Shown piece after piece: positions 8,827-16,633 of a DNA stretch of 64,000 nt. The notes under the pieces are model-generated. The model saw only the letters and a program-made list of their open reading frames with translations. It ran no database searches and had not been told where the DNA came from. Origin of the DNA: an uncultured Ruminococcus sp. (GTDB taxonomy: Bacteria; Bacillota; Clostridia; Oscillospirales; Ruminococcaceae); contig CADAHS010000002.1 of NCBI GenBank assembly GCA_902787825.1, positions 62,001-126,000 of the forward strand. The letters run 5' to 3'. Made by a program: the position numbers and the translations under genes. Within the stretch, counting starts at the first letter, position 1; each line of letters starts with the position of its first letter.

Positions 8827-9255
8827 ATGTCAACTTATATGCCAAAGGCTGCGGACATCAACCGCACATGGTATGTTCTGGACGCTGAGGGTCAGTCTCT
8901 CGGTAGAGTTGCTGCAAAGGCTGCTCACATTCTCAGAGGCAAGCACAAGCCAACTTTCGCACCTCACGCTGACTGCGGCGACCATGTAATCATCATCAAC
9001 TCAGACAAGGCTGTTCTCACAGGAAAGAAGCTTGAGGACAAATATTACAGATGGCACACAGGCTGGATCGGCGGTCTGAAGGAGATCAAGTACTCAAAGC
9101 TTATGGCTGAGGAATCCGACAGAGCAATGACCATTGCTGTAACAGGTATGCTGCCTCACAATTCACTTGGCAGAGCTTGCGCAAAGAGACTCAGAGTTTA
9201 CAAGGGTGCTGAGCACAACAACGCTGCTCAGAAGCCGGTTAAATACGAACTGTAA
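8827..9255 (+). CDS. rplM: 50S ribosomal protein L13
   Basis: 142 residues, the normal length. L13 is an early-assembly protein of the large subunit. Signatures include NRTWYVLDAEGQSLGR at the N-terminus and the MLPHNSLGRACAKRLRVYKG region near residues 107-126. ATG 8827 follows CGGAGGA with ideal spacing; the in-frame start 18 bp upstream overlaps that binding site and is rejected. First gene of the rplM-rpsI operon. Confidence 0.97.
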   Translation: MSTYMPKAADINRTWYVLDAEGQSLGRVAAKAAHILRGKHKPTFAPHADCGDHVIIINSDKAVLTGKKLEDKYYRWHTGWIGGLKEIKYSKLMAEESDRAMTIAVTGMLPHNSLGRACAKRLRVYKGAEHNNAAQKPVKYEL

Positions 9256-9273
9256 TTGAAAGGAGCAATTAAG

Positions 9274-9675
9274 ATGTACGAATCAAAGAAGCCATATTTT
9301 TATGGCACTGGAAGAAGAAAGCATTCTGTTGCCCGTGTTCGTGTTTACGAGGGTACAGGTAAGATCACAATAAACGGCAGAGACATTGACGATTATTTCG
9401 GACTTGAAACACTCAAGCTCATCGTTCGTCAGCCTTTTGGCGTAACAAATACCGTTGACAAGTATGACATTGTCTGCACAGTAGCAGGCGGTGGAGTTAC
9501 AGGTCAGGCTGGTGCAATCAGACATGGTCTTTCAAGAGCACTGCTTCAGGCAAGTGACGAGTTCCGTCCTCTGCTGAAGAAGGAAGGCTTCCTGACAAGA
9601 GACCCAAGAATGAAGGAAAGAAAGAAGTACGGCTTGAAAGCAGCTCGTCGTGCTCCGCAGTTCTCAAAGAGATAA
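9274..9675 (+). CDS. rpsI: 30S ribosomal protein S9
   Basis: 133 residues. S9 contacts P-site tRNA through its C-terminal tail, here ending [11 protein letters not shown] 9274 follows GAAAGGAGC. Its last five codons (9661-9675) are the attachment core of the mobile element downstream. The copy left at the far junction (29941-29955) differs by one synonymous change (TCA versus TCG), so either junction restores the same S9 C-terminus. The native terminator is now 20 kb away. Confidence 0.97.
   Translation: MYESKKPYFYGTGRRKHSVARVRVYEGTGKITINGRDIDDYFGLETLKLIVRQPFGVTNTVDKYDIVCTVAGGGVTGQAGAIRHGLSRALLQASDEFRPLLKKEGFLTRDPRMKERKKYGLKAARRAPQFSKR
9661..9675. other. attL core at rpsI 3' end
   Basis: TTCTCAAAGAGATAA, identical to 29941-29955 at 14 of 15 positions. 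It includes the rpsI stop codon. Flanking bases on both sides do not match, which delimits the core. Confidence 0.85.
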
Positions 9676-9700
9676 TCTGCACCGCTTTGCAGTTATCAAG

Positions 9701-9795
9701 AACAGCGTAAATACGCTGTTTGAGTCGTTACGAAAAGTGTTAAAACGGTATGATTTCAAGACCGTAACTAACAAGTAACTAACACGTAACTAACA
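9701..9795. repeat. Left-end palindrome and integrase arm-type repeats
   Basis: AACAGCGTAAATACGCTGTT (9701-9720) is a perfect palindrome. Three exact GTAACTAACA repeats start at 9764, 9775 and 9786, with an 11-bp period of about one helical turn. Matching elements occur in mirrored order at the right end (29883-29931). The arrangement fits arm-type binding sites of a tyrosine integrase with core sites outside. Confidence 0.75.
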
Positions 9796-9801
9796 AATTT
9801 T

Positions 9802-9834
9802 AAGGCATTCATCGTTTGGTGAATGCCTTTTCCT
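9802..9834 (+). terminator. Terminator carried by the element after rpsI
   Basis: AAGGCATTCA (9802-9811) and TGAATGCCTT (9820-9829), then TTTTCC. It replaces the native rpsI terminator, now displaced to 29987. Confidence 0.7.
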
Positions 9835-9861
9835 TATAATGAATATATGAGGTGATCTGCT

Positions 9862-10275
9862 ATGAATAATGATAACAAAATCAAGCATCTTGAAATGGTA
9901 CAAGACGTCATAAAGCGTATGGCAAGCAATTCTTTTATATTGAAAGGATGGGCAGTAACTCTTGTAGCTGGAATAATGGCTTTAGCTGAAAAAGATACAG
10001 ATAAAAAGTATTTCTTGGTTGCTTACATTCCAATAATAATATTTTGGTTGTTGGATTCCTACTACCTTCTTCAAGAACGCCTATACAGAAAGTTATACAA
10101 AAAAGTGTGCTCTACCGAGGAAAAAGATATTGATTTCTCGTTATCAGCTACAAAAAAGGATTTTGGTGGTGGAAGAAACACTTTCTTCGCCTGTTTTGTT
10201 TCCATAACCGAGTTGTTTTTTTATTTTCCGTTAGCTTTGGTTTGTGCTGGAGTAATATATCTGACCATAAGATAA
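9862..10275 (+). CDS. Small membrane protein paired with the TIR gene
   Basis: 137 residues. An N-terminal amphipathic stretch (KIKHLEMVQDVIKRMASNSF) is followed by hydrophobic segments at about 29-45, 50-68 and 109-136, with a conserved-looking YYLLQERLYRKLYKKV turn between. GAGGTGATCTGCT precedes ATG. A -10-like TATAAT lies at 9835-9840. It is 35 bp ahead of the TIR gene and is probably its operon partner. Small membrane proteins of this kind often accompany TIR-domain proteins, which suggests a membrane effector or anchor, but no function is proven here. Confidence 0.7.
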   Translation: MNNDNKIKHLEMVQDVIKRMASNSFILKGWAVTLVAGIMALAEKDTDKKYFLVAYIPIIIFWLLDSYYLLQERLYRKLYKKVCSTEEKDIDFSLSATKKDFGGGRNTFFACFVSITELFFYFPLALVCAGVIYLTIR

Positions 10276-10310
10276 GAGGATTTTTATACATATTATAAGA
10301 AGGTGATAGA

Positions 10311-11120
10311 ATGTATGCAAAATTCAATTATAGCCCATCAGATTATTTTTATAATAAAACATTAAATCCATATTTAACAAAAGGAAATGAACTATATAGC
10401 AAACACGAAAAAGAGGTTAAAGACTGTTTATCACAGTACATAAACGAAAATGGCGTTATAAATGGTTCAGATTTAAAGGAACATTGGTTCTCGATTTCAG
10501 ATAAGGATATTTTTATATCACATTCACACAAGGATATAAATAAAGTCAAGGCGTTTGCAGGCTGGTTATATGAAACTTTCGGTTTAGAATCATTCATTGA
10601 TTCATGTTCATGGGGATACTGTGATGAATTACTAAAAAAAATAGATAAAAAGTATTGCTATAAGCCCAGTAGTAAAACATACGATTATGATTTACGCAAC
10701 TATACAACAAGTCACGTTCATATGATGTTATCAACAGCTTTAGCGGAAATGATTGACAAAACGGAATGTGTTATTTTTTTCAACACACCAAATTCAATAA
10801 GCATAGGCGATGAACTTGCAAAAATCAAAAAAAGCGAAGCAACACTATCACCTTGGATTTATTACGAATTGTCAATGATGACATTAATAAAATCGACACA
10901 ATCCAGAAAAATCATTTTAGAACACTCTGCATATAGTGATATTAATATAAAATATGATGTTTCCAAAATTCTTAAAGAGCTTACACAAATAAATGATACT
11001 ACTTTATTGTCATGGAGAGACAAATGGAATAATCGCTCTATTAAGTGCAAGGAAGAAGCTTTAGATGTTTTATATGAAATCATCTATCCAAAATCTTCAA
11101 AACAAATGCAAAACCGCTGA
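10311..11120 (+). CDS. TIR-domain protein, putative NADase defence sensor or effector
   Basis: 269 residues. The TIR core starts at DIFISHSHKD (66-75). The helix carrying the catalytic glutamate is SPWIYYELSMM, giving the W-x3-E motif at W182 and E186. Between them lies an insert (about 100-135) with KTYDYDLRNYTTSHVHMML. Bacterial TIR proteins usually hydrolyse or cyclise NAD+ when phage is sensed. AAGAAGGTGATAG precedes ATG. It forms a two-gene unit with the membrane protein upstream and ends in a strong terminator. Cargo sits between the element's left end and its integrase, a usual place for defence genes. Confidence 0.82.
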   Translation: MYAKFNYSPSDYFYNKTLNPYLTKGNELYSKHEKEVKDCLSQYINENGVINGSDLKEHWFSISDKDIFISHSHKDINKVKAFAGWLYETFGLESFIDSCSWGYCDELLKKIDKKYCYKPSSKTYDYDLRNYTTSHVHMMLSTALAEMIDKTECVIFFNTPNSISIGDELAKIKKSEATLSPWIYYELSMMTLIKSTQSRKIILEHSAYSDINIKYDVSKILKELTQINDTTLLSWRDKWNNRSIKCKEEALDVLYEIIYPKSSKQMQNR

Positions 11121-11147
11121 GAGAACACACTCTCAGCGGTTATTTTT
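11112..11147 (+). terminator. Terminator of the TIR module
   Basis: A perfect 12-bp stem AACCGCTGAGAG / CTCTCAGCGGTT followed by ATTTTT. It overlaps the TIR stop codon and is convergent with the integrase gene. Confidence 0.85.
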
Positions 11148-11151
11148 ATAC

Positions 11152-12201
11152 CTATATCTTATTGATTGCGTCCAGTAGTTCCTGAACATTGACATGAGTA
11201 TAAACTCTTTCAGTCAGCGACATCGCACCTGAATGACCTACGATCTTCTTTATCAGCGTAGGAGATACCTCTTTCTCGGTCATCATCGAGATACAGGTAT
11301 GACGGGTATCGTGCGGTTTATGCGTACTATCTATCAATTCCATTGCAGGTTTCCAGTACGAATCATAGTAATTTCGGTATTCATATTTCTTCCCTTCCGG
11401 AGTGTGAATCAAATACTCGCAGCCATCATCATACCACTTTTTGAAGAACGGATATGTCTTATCGTGTATAGGCACAAGTCGGATACCGTTTTCGGTCTTG
11501 CTCTTTATGATATTAAAACAATGATCTTCAATATTGACATTTTCACGTTTCAGATCAAGCAGCTCGCCAACTCTGACGCCGCTATAAATAAGCATCAGAA
11601 CGATCTGAACATATGTATTGACCTTCTGATTCCAAAGCCTTTCTATTTCGTCAGCAGTAAATACATTCCTGTCTCTCTTGTCCGGATTCTTGTCTTTATG
11701 CTTTGCTATCTCAACATATTTTGAATAGTCCTTACTGCACATCTCATATTTGATCGCATAAGAATACATCTGATTGAACAGCACACGCAGTTTACGAAGC
11801 GTAGGATAATTCTTTCCACAAGTATCAATAACCTTTTGCAGATCCACAAGCTTTAGTTCTCTGAACGGTCGGTCATAAAGATCCCCGCAACATTTATATG
11901 ATGCCTTATATGCATTAACATTTGATCCGGATATTAATGGGTATTTCTGTTCTGACCATTTTTCATAGACCTCTGAAAAGGTCATTTTTGCTACTTCCCT
12001 GCTATATGGGCACTCGTTATACTCATTGAGCATTTTTACCGCTTCCTGCTGTGTAGGAGCATAACCTATCGTTATATACACCTGTTTGCTTCTTCCGGTC
12101 ACTTCGTTTATTTCCCAACCTACTGTTTTGCGGACGATATACGGATTTCTGCGATTACCCTTTAGTTTGTAGATCGTCCCCATCCCGTTCGCTCTTTGCA
12201 C
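11152..12201 (-). CDS. int: Tyrosine recombinase (integrase)
   Basis: About 349 residues. The N-terminal arm-binding domain starts MGTIYKLKGNRRNPYIVRK. Then come a SAM-like core-binding domain and a catalytic domain with YSGVRVGELLDL (Arg I), HDTRHTCISMM (HxxR), VGHSG and the nucleophile in RVYTHVNV. It inserts and excises the element at rpsI using the repeats at both ends. GTG 12201 is preferred because GGGAGGAG lies 7 bp upstream; a TTG 21 bp earlier would overlap that site. It overlaps the regulator's 3' end. A fragment of a close homolog lies at 23980-24036. Confidence 0.93.
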   Translation of the reverse strand: MQRANGMGTIYKLKGNRRNPYIVRKTVGWEINEVTGRSKQVYITIGYAPTQQEAVKMLNEYNECPYSREVAKMTFSEVYEKWSEQKYPLISGSNVNAYKASYKCCGDLYDRPFRELKLVDLQKVIDTCGKNYPTLRKLRVLFNQMYSYAIKYEMCSKDYSKYVEIAKHKDKNPDKRDRNVFTADEIERLWNQKVNTYVQIVLMLIYSGVRVGELLDLKRENVNIEDHCFNIIKSKTENGIRLVPIHDKTYPFFKKWYDDGCEYLIHTPEGKKYEYRNYYDSYWKPAMELIDSTHKPHDTRHTCISMMTEKEVSPTLIKKIVGHSGAMSLTERVYTHVNVQELLDAINKI

Positions 12202-13021
12202 GTTTTTTCTCCTCCCTATCAATCATTTTTTCACATTCATTTATGTATTCCTTTATATCTGAAATCTGCTTCTTAAGTTCATCGATAAGTGTAGTATTAT
12301 TATGTTCAATAGCATCATAATGAGGATAAGTACATGTTTGATATATAAAACACTTAAAAGAATTATTAAAATATACATCGACTTGATCCTGAACAAGTTT
12401 TTCAAAACGCTTAAAATCACTTGGACTACAATACGTTAAACCTTTACCGTCTTTTACAATCAAGTAAACATATTTTTCTCTAAAGAAATCATAAACATCT
12501 GGTATTGTATATTCTACTTCTCCGTTTTCATTTATACTATCAGGAACGGGATGATTATATTCCTTCCATACATCACATGAATCAAGAACAAACACTTCAT
12601 ATCCCAAGCTGTATAGAAAAGGGTATAAAAGGCTATTGTGTTTCAATTTATCTCCTGCGGAAACAAAATTAAACACAAGTGACTTCAGTCCCAGATAATC
12701 CTCATCGAGAAAGTCTCTGAGATATTCAAGTCCGTCATAAAAGCCCTTGCTATAGTCTTCCTCGTAAACTACAAGATCATCATAATCCACTTTAAAAAAG
12801 TCAGCTAACCTTTTCAAATACTCCTTCGTTATGTCCCTGTTACCGTTCTCAATGTTACAATAATGTGTTCGTGAAATACCCATTTCATTTGCTACTTTCG
12901 TTTGCGAATACTTTTTTTCCTCACGGACTCTTATTATGTTCTCAGCCGTTTTAATTTGATTGATTTTCAGTTTTTCAACTTGCTTGTCCCTTTTGATCTG
13001 AACTTGATTAACATTTTTCAT
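12155..13021 (-). CDS. XRE-family regulator with long C-terminal domain
   Basis: 288 residues. The helix-turn-helix (about 25-80) reads IRVREEKKYSQTKVANEM then GISRTHYCNIENG, a Cro/CI-type fold. The remaining 200 residues have no family I recognise and end in a charged coiled coil (about 245-288). ATG 13021 follows GGAGGTTATTTTT. Its 3' end overlaps the integrase start, so both are probably co-transcribed from the divergent promoter region. It likely controls excision and the replication/mobilization genes on the other strand. Confidence 0.82.
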   Translation of the reverse strand: MKNVNQVQIKRDKQVEKLKINQIKTAENIIRVREEKKYSQTKVANEMGISRTHYCNIENGNRDITKEYLKRLADFFKVDYDDLVVYEEDYSKGFYDGLEYLRDFLDEDYLGLKSLVFNFVSAGDKLKHNSLLYPFLYSLGYEVFVLDSCDVWKEYNHPVPDSINENGEVEYTIPDVYDFFREKYVYLIVKDGKGLTYCSPSDFKRFEKLVQDQVDVYFNNSFKCFIYQTCTYPHYDAIEHNNTTLIDELKKQISDIKEYINECEKMIDREEKKRAKSERDGDDLQTKG

Positions 13022-13041
13022 AAAAATAACCTCCAAAAAAT

Positions 13042-13127
13042 AATGTACTATAACTTGAAACGGTATTTACAATGTACTGTATATATGATACAATATCATA
13101 AATCGAAAGAAATGTCAAGAGTTTCTT
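13042..13127. promoter_or_regulatory. Divergent promoter region with repeated operator motif
   Basis: Plus strand: TTTACA (13066-13071), 17 bp, TACAAT (13089-13094). Minus strand: TTGACA, 17 bp, TATTGT, reading from about 13115 to 13088. The motif AATGTACTRTA occurs at 13042-13052 and again from 13071, overlapping the promoters. It is a candidate operator for the XRE protein and gives a typical lysogeny-type switch. Confidence 0.65.
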
Positions 13128-13162
13128 TTGGTTAATAACAAATATTTCATGGAGGTTTTAAA

Positions 13163-13411
13163 ATGAACAGAGTTACTAACACAAATTCGCCGCCACGCTT
13201 CACGGGGCGGAATGTACCAATCGCCGAGCTGGCACGGGCAACAGGAAAAGACCCGCAATATTTACGAGTTGGGTTGCAAAAAGGCATATTAAATTTTGGA
13301 TATGCGTTCAAAAAGGACGGTTCTACGGAGTTTAACTACTACTGTCCAGACAAAAAAGTATTCGAGGAGCTGGGATATTTCAATGATCAGGCAGGTGATT
13401 ACGATGAATAA
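13163..13411 (+). CDS. Small DNA-binding or excisionase-like protein
   Basis: 82 residues. A predicted helix-turn-helix segment VPIAELARATGKDPQYLRV is followed by a short strand region, FNYYCPDKKVFEELGYF. ATGGAGGTTTTAAAATG supplies the start. First gene of the plus-strand replication/mobilization operon, with its 3' end overlapping the RepA-like gene by 8 bp. Small proteins at this spot in Firmicutes elements are often excisionase-like or replication accessory. The exact role is not shown. Confidence 0.65.
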   Translation: MNRVTNTNSPPRFTGRNVPIAELARATGKDPQYLRVGLQKGILNFGYAFKKDGSTEFNYYCPDKKVFEELGYFNDQAGDYDE

Positions 13412-14390
13412 ACCCGACGATTACCGCCTGATAAACATGTCTGACGTAAAATCAAAACCAATTACATGGCTCTGGTATCCCTATATACCCAACGGCAAAA
13501 TCACGATTCTGCAGGGAGATCCTGGCGATGGTAAAACGACACTGATTTTAAGGATAGCTGCAAAGCTGTCTAAAGGCGAACTGATTATAGACCAAAACGA
13601 AAAGCGAGAACCAATAAATATAATTTACCAAACTGCGGAAGACGGATTGGCGGATACCATAAAGCCAAGGCTTGAAGCTGCATATGCTGACACCTCTCGT
13701 GTATATGTCATTGATGACAGTAAAAAGAGTCTGTCTATGTGCGACGATAGATTAGAACAAGCACTACTGGAAACAAAAGCGAAGCTTGTTATACTTGACC
13801 CACTCCAAGCCTTTTTAGGAGCGAATGTGGACATGCACAGAGCGAACGAAGTTCGTCCGATAATGAGCCATCTCGCTGCGCTGGCTGAAAAGTATGATTG
13901 TGCCGTCGTTTTGATCGGTCATATGAACAAATCAATGGCTAACAAGGCAACGTATCGAGGTTTAGGCTCTATTGATATTCCAGCTTCTTCACGAAGTGTA
14001 TTGTTGCTAAGTCGAATCAAAGATAATCCAACCATAAGGGTAATGCTTCAGATAAAGAATAATTTAGCTGAAGAAGGAGAGCCAATCGCATTTGAACTGA
14101 ACAAGAAAACAGGGTTCCGACTAATTGGCAAATATAATATCACTGCGGATGAACTCCTTAATGGAACCACTAATCTTACTAAGACCGAGCAAGCCGAAAA
14201 GATGATTAAAGATATACTCAGTGATGGAATAGCTAAACCACAACCTTATTTTATCGAGCAAGGAAAATACCGTAATATATGTGAACGAACTGTAATTAAG
14301 GCAAAACAGAACCTAGGTGTGAAATCAGTTAAGATCAATGGCAAGTGGTTCTGGAACTTTCCCAAATCAACACTGCAAGCGTGTGAGTAA
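13404..14390 (+). CDS. RepA/RadA-like AAA ATPase (replication)
   Basis: 328 residues. Walker A is GDPGDGKTT (38-46), Walker B LVILDPLQAFLG, followed by VLIGHMNKS, the pattern of RecA-fold replicative helicases of the plasmid RepA/AAA_25 group. A C-terminal winged-helix-like region follows (about 255-320). ATG 13404 overlaps the previous gene's stop; a longer in-frame extension into that gene has no ribosome binding site. It may support autonomous replication of the excised element. No separate initiator is seen next to it. Confidence 0.82.
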   Translation: MNKPDDYRLINMSDVKSKPITWLWYPYIPNGKITILQGDPGDGKTTLILRIAAKLSKGELIIDQNEKREPINIIYQTAEDGLADTIKPRLEAAYADTSRVYVIDDSKKSLSMCDDRLEQALLETKAKLVILDPLQAFLGANVDMHRANEVRPIMSHLAALAEKYDCAVVLIGHMNKSMANKATYRGLGSIDIPASSRSVLLLSRIKDNPTIRVMLQIKNNLAEEGEPIAFELNKKTGFRLIGKYNITADELLNGTTNLTKTEQAEKMIKDILSDGIAKPQPYFIEQGKYRNICERTVIKAKQNLGVKSVKINGKWFWNFPKSTLQACE

Positions 14391-14395
14391 TAAGG

Positions 14396-14482
14396 AATTA
14401 TGCACCCTTGCACTATCGTTGTGAGGAATAGCGAGGAACGCTTGTGGTTAGCCACAAGCCTCCTCGCTGGGGGTGTACCCCC
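14396..14482 (+). other. Candidate oriT
   Basis: The gap before mobC holds nested inverted repeats. AGCGAGGA (14430-14437) pairs with TCCTCGCT (14461-14468), and inside them GCTTGTGG (14440-14447) pairs with CCACAAGC (14452-14459). Next comes the palindrome GGGGGTGTACCCCC (14469-14482). Location immediately upstream of MobC and the relaxase is the usual place for a transfer origin. The nick site cannot be assigned by eye. Confidence 0.6.
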
Positions 14483-14514
14483 AGACCCCTGAACTAAAAA
14501 AGGAGGAAAACAAC

Positions 14515-14844
14515 ATGCATCGCAACAGATCGCACCAAGTATCTTTCCGTTTATCTAATGATGAATTTCAAATTTTGCAGTACAAGCTATCGCAGTGCAA
14601 AATGAACAAGACCAACTTCTTCATTTTTGCGATCCGTAATCAAAAGATCCTTGTAGTCGAGGACTTTGTCCCAATACTTGCTGAACTGAAACGGCAAGGC
14701 TCTAACCTTAATCAGATAGCACACAGATTCAACCAATATATCCGAGTACCTGATGAAGTTATAGCAAGCACCCTAAATGATTGCCGAGCTTGTTATGCAA
14801 AGCTATTCAAGTTGGCAGACATAATAAGTAATGTAGGTGAGTAA
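14515..14844 (+). CDS. mobC: MobC-like mobilization accessory protein
   Basis: 109 residues. The N-terminal ribbon-helix-helix pattern VSFRLSNDEFQIL is followed by a helical region with the typical GSNLNQIAHRFNQ motif of MobC proteins, which help the relaxase open oriT. ATG 14515 follows AAAAGGAGGAAAACAAC. The stop abuts the relaxase start with no gap, indicating coupled translation. Confidence 0.88.
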   Translation: MHRNRSHQVSFRLSNDEFQILQYKLSQCKMNKTNFFIFAIRNQKILVVEDFVPILAELKRQGSNLNQIAHRFNQYIRVPDEVIASTLNDCRACYAKLFKLADIISNVGE

Positions 14845-15831
14845 ATGCCGCTATTCAAAGGAGTCGCAAGCAAGGCTAAGCCGAGCAAAGCTATCAAGTA
14901 CATCACTAATCCTAAAAAGGCTGCTATTGTAGTCACTCACGCTTTAGACGATTCACTTGACTATGCAGCTCAATTTGCTGATACCCAGTCCCTTTTCGGC
15001 AAAGCAAAATCCTTTGGCAACAGAAAATATTATCACTTTAAGCATAGCTTTGATCCAAAGGATAACGTCTCCCCTGCCGAAGCAAGTGAAATGACAGAGA
15101 AACTTGCAAGTAAAGTATTTGATGACTATGAATACATAATCGCAACGCATACAGACAAAGCACATATCCACTGCCACCTCATTGTAAACAGCGTCTCATT
15201 CGAGACAGGTCGAATGCTGCATCTTAACAACGACGAATATGCTGCGCTAAAAGACTTATCTAATAACATCGCTGTAAGTCACGGCTACTCTGCTCTTGAT
15301 TTTCGCAAAGCAGCAGCTGACAGAATCAGCAGCCAAGAGAATCGAGTAACGCTGAAGGGCGGAACATCGTGGAAAGAAGAACTGCGTGAAGTCATAGCGT
15401 TGGCTGTAAAAGAATGCACTGCGATTGATGAGTTTGAAGCATTCATCAATGAATATGGCGTGGAAATCACTCGAAACACCGAAAAAACTATCAGCTTCAA
15501 ACATCCGCAAAAACAAAAATCTATCCGGGGAGAAAAACTCGGAGCAGACTACACCAAGGAGGCAATACTAAATGAGCTTGAGAAATCTTCATACAGGAAT
15601 GGAAGCGCCACCGAGGAGAACGATGGATATATACTACGAAAACGACGAGGACGATATTATCATAGACAATTACGAGCAGGAGCCGCCGGAATGGAAGCCT
15701 CGACAGCCGGCACACAGAGACAATACATCGGAGAAGCTACTGCAAGCGATCTACGATCTGAGTTCAAAAGTGACGAGTCTGACGATGGATTGCTCGAACT
15801 CAGCGAAACAAATAAGAACCGAGGGAGATAG
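14845..15831 (+). CDS. mobA: MobA/VirD2-family relaxase
   Basis: 328 residues. Motif I tyrosine is Y19 (KAIKYITN). Motif III is HTDKAHIHCHLIVN with metal-binding histidines near 107, 109 and 111. It would nick oriT and pilot the strand during mobilization. It is short compared with many relaxases. The last 87 codons overlap, in another frame, the gene starting at 15572, and this C-terminal part is low in recognisable structure and rich in Arg, Ser and Glu. The true end could be functionally nearer residue 250. Confidence 0.9.
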   Translation: MPLFKGVASKAKPSKAIKYITNPKKAAIVVTHALDDSLDYAAQFADTQSLFGKAKSFGNRKYYHFKHSFDPKDNVSPAEASEMTEKLASKVFDDYEYIIATHTDKAHIHCHLIVNSVSFETGRMLHLNNDEYAALKDLSNNIAVSHGYSALDFRKAAADRISSQENRVTLKGGTSWKEELREVIALAVKECTAIDEFEAFINEYGVEITRNTEKTISFKHPQKQKSIRGEKLGADYTKEAILNELEKSSYRNGSATEENDGYILRKRRGRYYHRQLRAGAAGMEASTAGTQRQYIGEATASDLRSEFKSDESDDGLLELSETNKNRGR

Positions 15832-16105
15832 GCTTATAGAAGAGTTCCATAATAGGTATTCAGGTATGACTGATGACGTGGAGATCTCATTTAGAAAAAA
15901 ATCAGAAGAGGTTGAAAAGCGGTTTTATGAGGAGCTAAATGTGGACTTTTATAGGCTAAAAAGCTTAGTAGATGATGTTGTAGAAGCAGAAACCAAGCTT
16001 TTCAAATTCAACACCTTCAAACGTTTCCTGTTTTGGTTTGGATGTTTTACAAACATCGGTGCTTTCTCGGTCTTGCTTGCACTTTTGGTTTTGAGTTACC
16101 TATGA
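15572..16105 (+). CDS. Coiled-coil, C-terminally anchored protein overlapping the relaxase
   Basis: 177 residues in the +1 frame relative to the relaxase, sharing 260 bp with it. AAGGAGG lies upstream of ATG 15572 with good spacing, strong evidence that it is translated. An acidic N-terminus (YYENDEDDIIIDNYEQEPPEW) is followed by a long coiled coil (about 60-145) and a single C-terminal membrane segment (about 150-175). It could tether the relaxosome or act as a MobB-like accessory. Family not recognised. Confidence 0.75.
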   Translation: MSLRNLHTGMEAPPRRTMDIYYENDEDDIIIDNYEQEPPEWKPRQPAHRDNTSEKLLQAIYDLSSKVTSLTMDCSNSAKQIRTEGDRLIEEFHNRYSGMTDDVEISFRKKSEEVEKRFYEELNVDFYRLKSLVDDVVEAETKLFKFNTFKRFLFWFGCFTNIGAFSVLLALLVLSYL

Positions 16106-16118
16106 TCAAGTTTGCAAG

Positions 16119-16153
16119 AATGCAACATTTTATAGTATATGCAATGTTGCATT
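16119..16153. repeat. Inverted repeat after the mob operon
   Basis: AATGCAACATT (16119-16129) and AATGTTGCATT (16143-16153) form a perfect 11-bp stem with a 13-nt loop. No T-tract follows immediately, so it may be a weak terminator or a protein-binding site. Confidence 0.55.
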
Positions 16154-16236
16154 GTTGAATCAAAGTCCTGATTTTTACTTTTTCTTCTTTTTTAGATGAA
16201 ACACTGTAGGATCAACAAATTAATATTCCCAAGTAC

Positions 16237-16267
16237 AAATAGCCGCCTTTATGGACGGCTATTTGCA
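16237..16267 (+). terminator. Hairpin, possible terminator
   Basis: AAATAGCCG (16237-16245) pairs with CGGCTATTT (16256-16264). It lies between the mob operon and the restriction-modification genes. The T-tail is poor. Confidence 0.5.
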
Positions 16268-16338
16268 GTTAGCGAGTGCACATTACGCTTATCAATTGTA
16301 AGATTATATATTCAATTATTAATACATTGATAGACGAT

Positions 16339-16473
16339 ATGGATAAGGTCAAAAAACGCCTGATACGCAACGGTCTGCCCACTAAGGAGCTTGAAAAACT
16401 CAGTGCTAAGTATAAGGCTAAGATGAAGGCTATTGCAGAAGAGCTTGTTGAGAGGTTCGGGAAGAAGGGGTGA
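16339..16473 (+). CDS. Possible small basic protein
   Basis: 44 residues from ATG 16339 (MDKVKKRLIRNGLPTKELEK at the N-terminus), highly charged and helical. An in-frame GTG at 16276 would extend it to 65 residues. No convincing ribosome binding site is seen. It could be a real orphan small gene or the tail of a decayed one. Low confidence. Confidence 0.3.
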   Translation: MDKVKKRLIRNGLPTKELEKLSAKYKAKMKAIAEELVERFGKKG

Positions 16474-16533
16474 ACTTTGAATCTGGTGGGGTCAAAGTTA
16501 TAATAACCATATTAACAAAATGTAATAAATTTG

Positions 16534-16576
16534 TTTCTGAATAAGTATTGAAACCTATTCAGAAATATGTTATCAT
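16534..16576 (+). promoter_or_regulatory. Promoter of the restriction-modification operon with embedded operator
   Basis: TTGAAA (16548-16553), 17 bp, TATCAT (16571-16576). A perfect 10-bp inverted repeat TTTCTGAATA / TATTCAGAAA (16534-16543 and 16556-16565) encloses the -35 box, so a dimeric regulator probably controls the operon. Confidence 0.7.
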
Positions 16577-16633
16577 GTATATTATGGTGTATTATGCCCA
16601 ATTGGAATAGATATGCCGAAAGGTGGTAAAACA

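Noticed and set aside
9764-9795. CRISPR-like direct repeats
   Set aside because: Ten-bp units with an 11-bp period and no spacers; they fit integrase arm sites and recur at the other end of the element.
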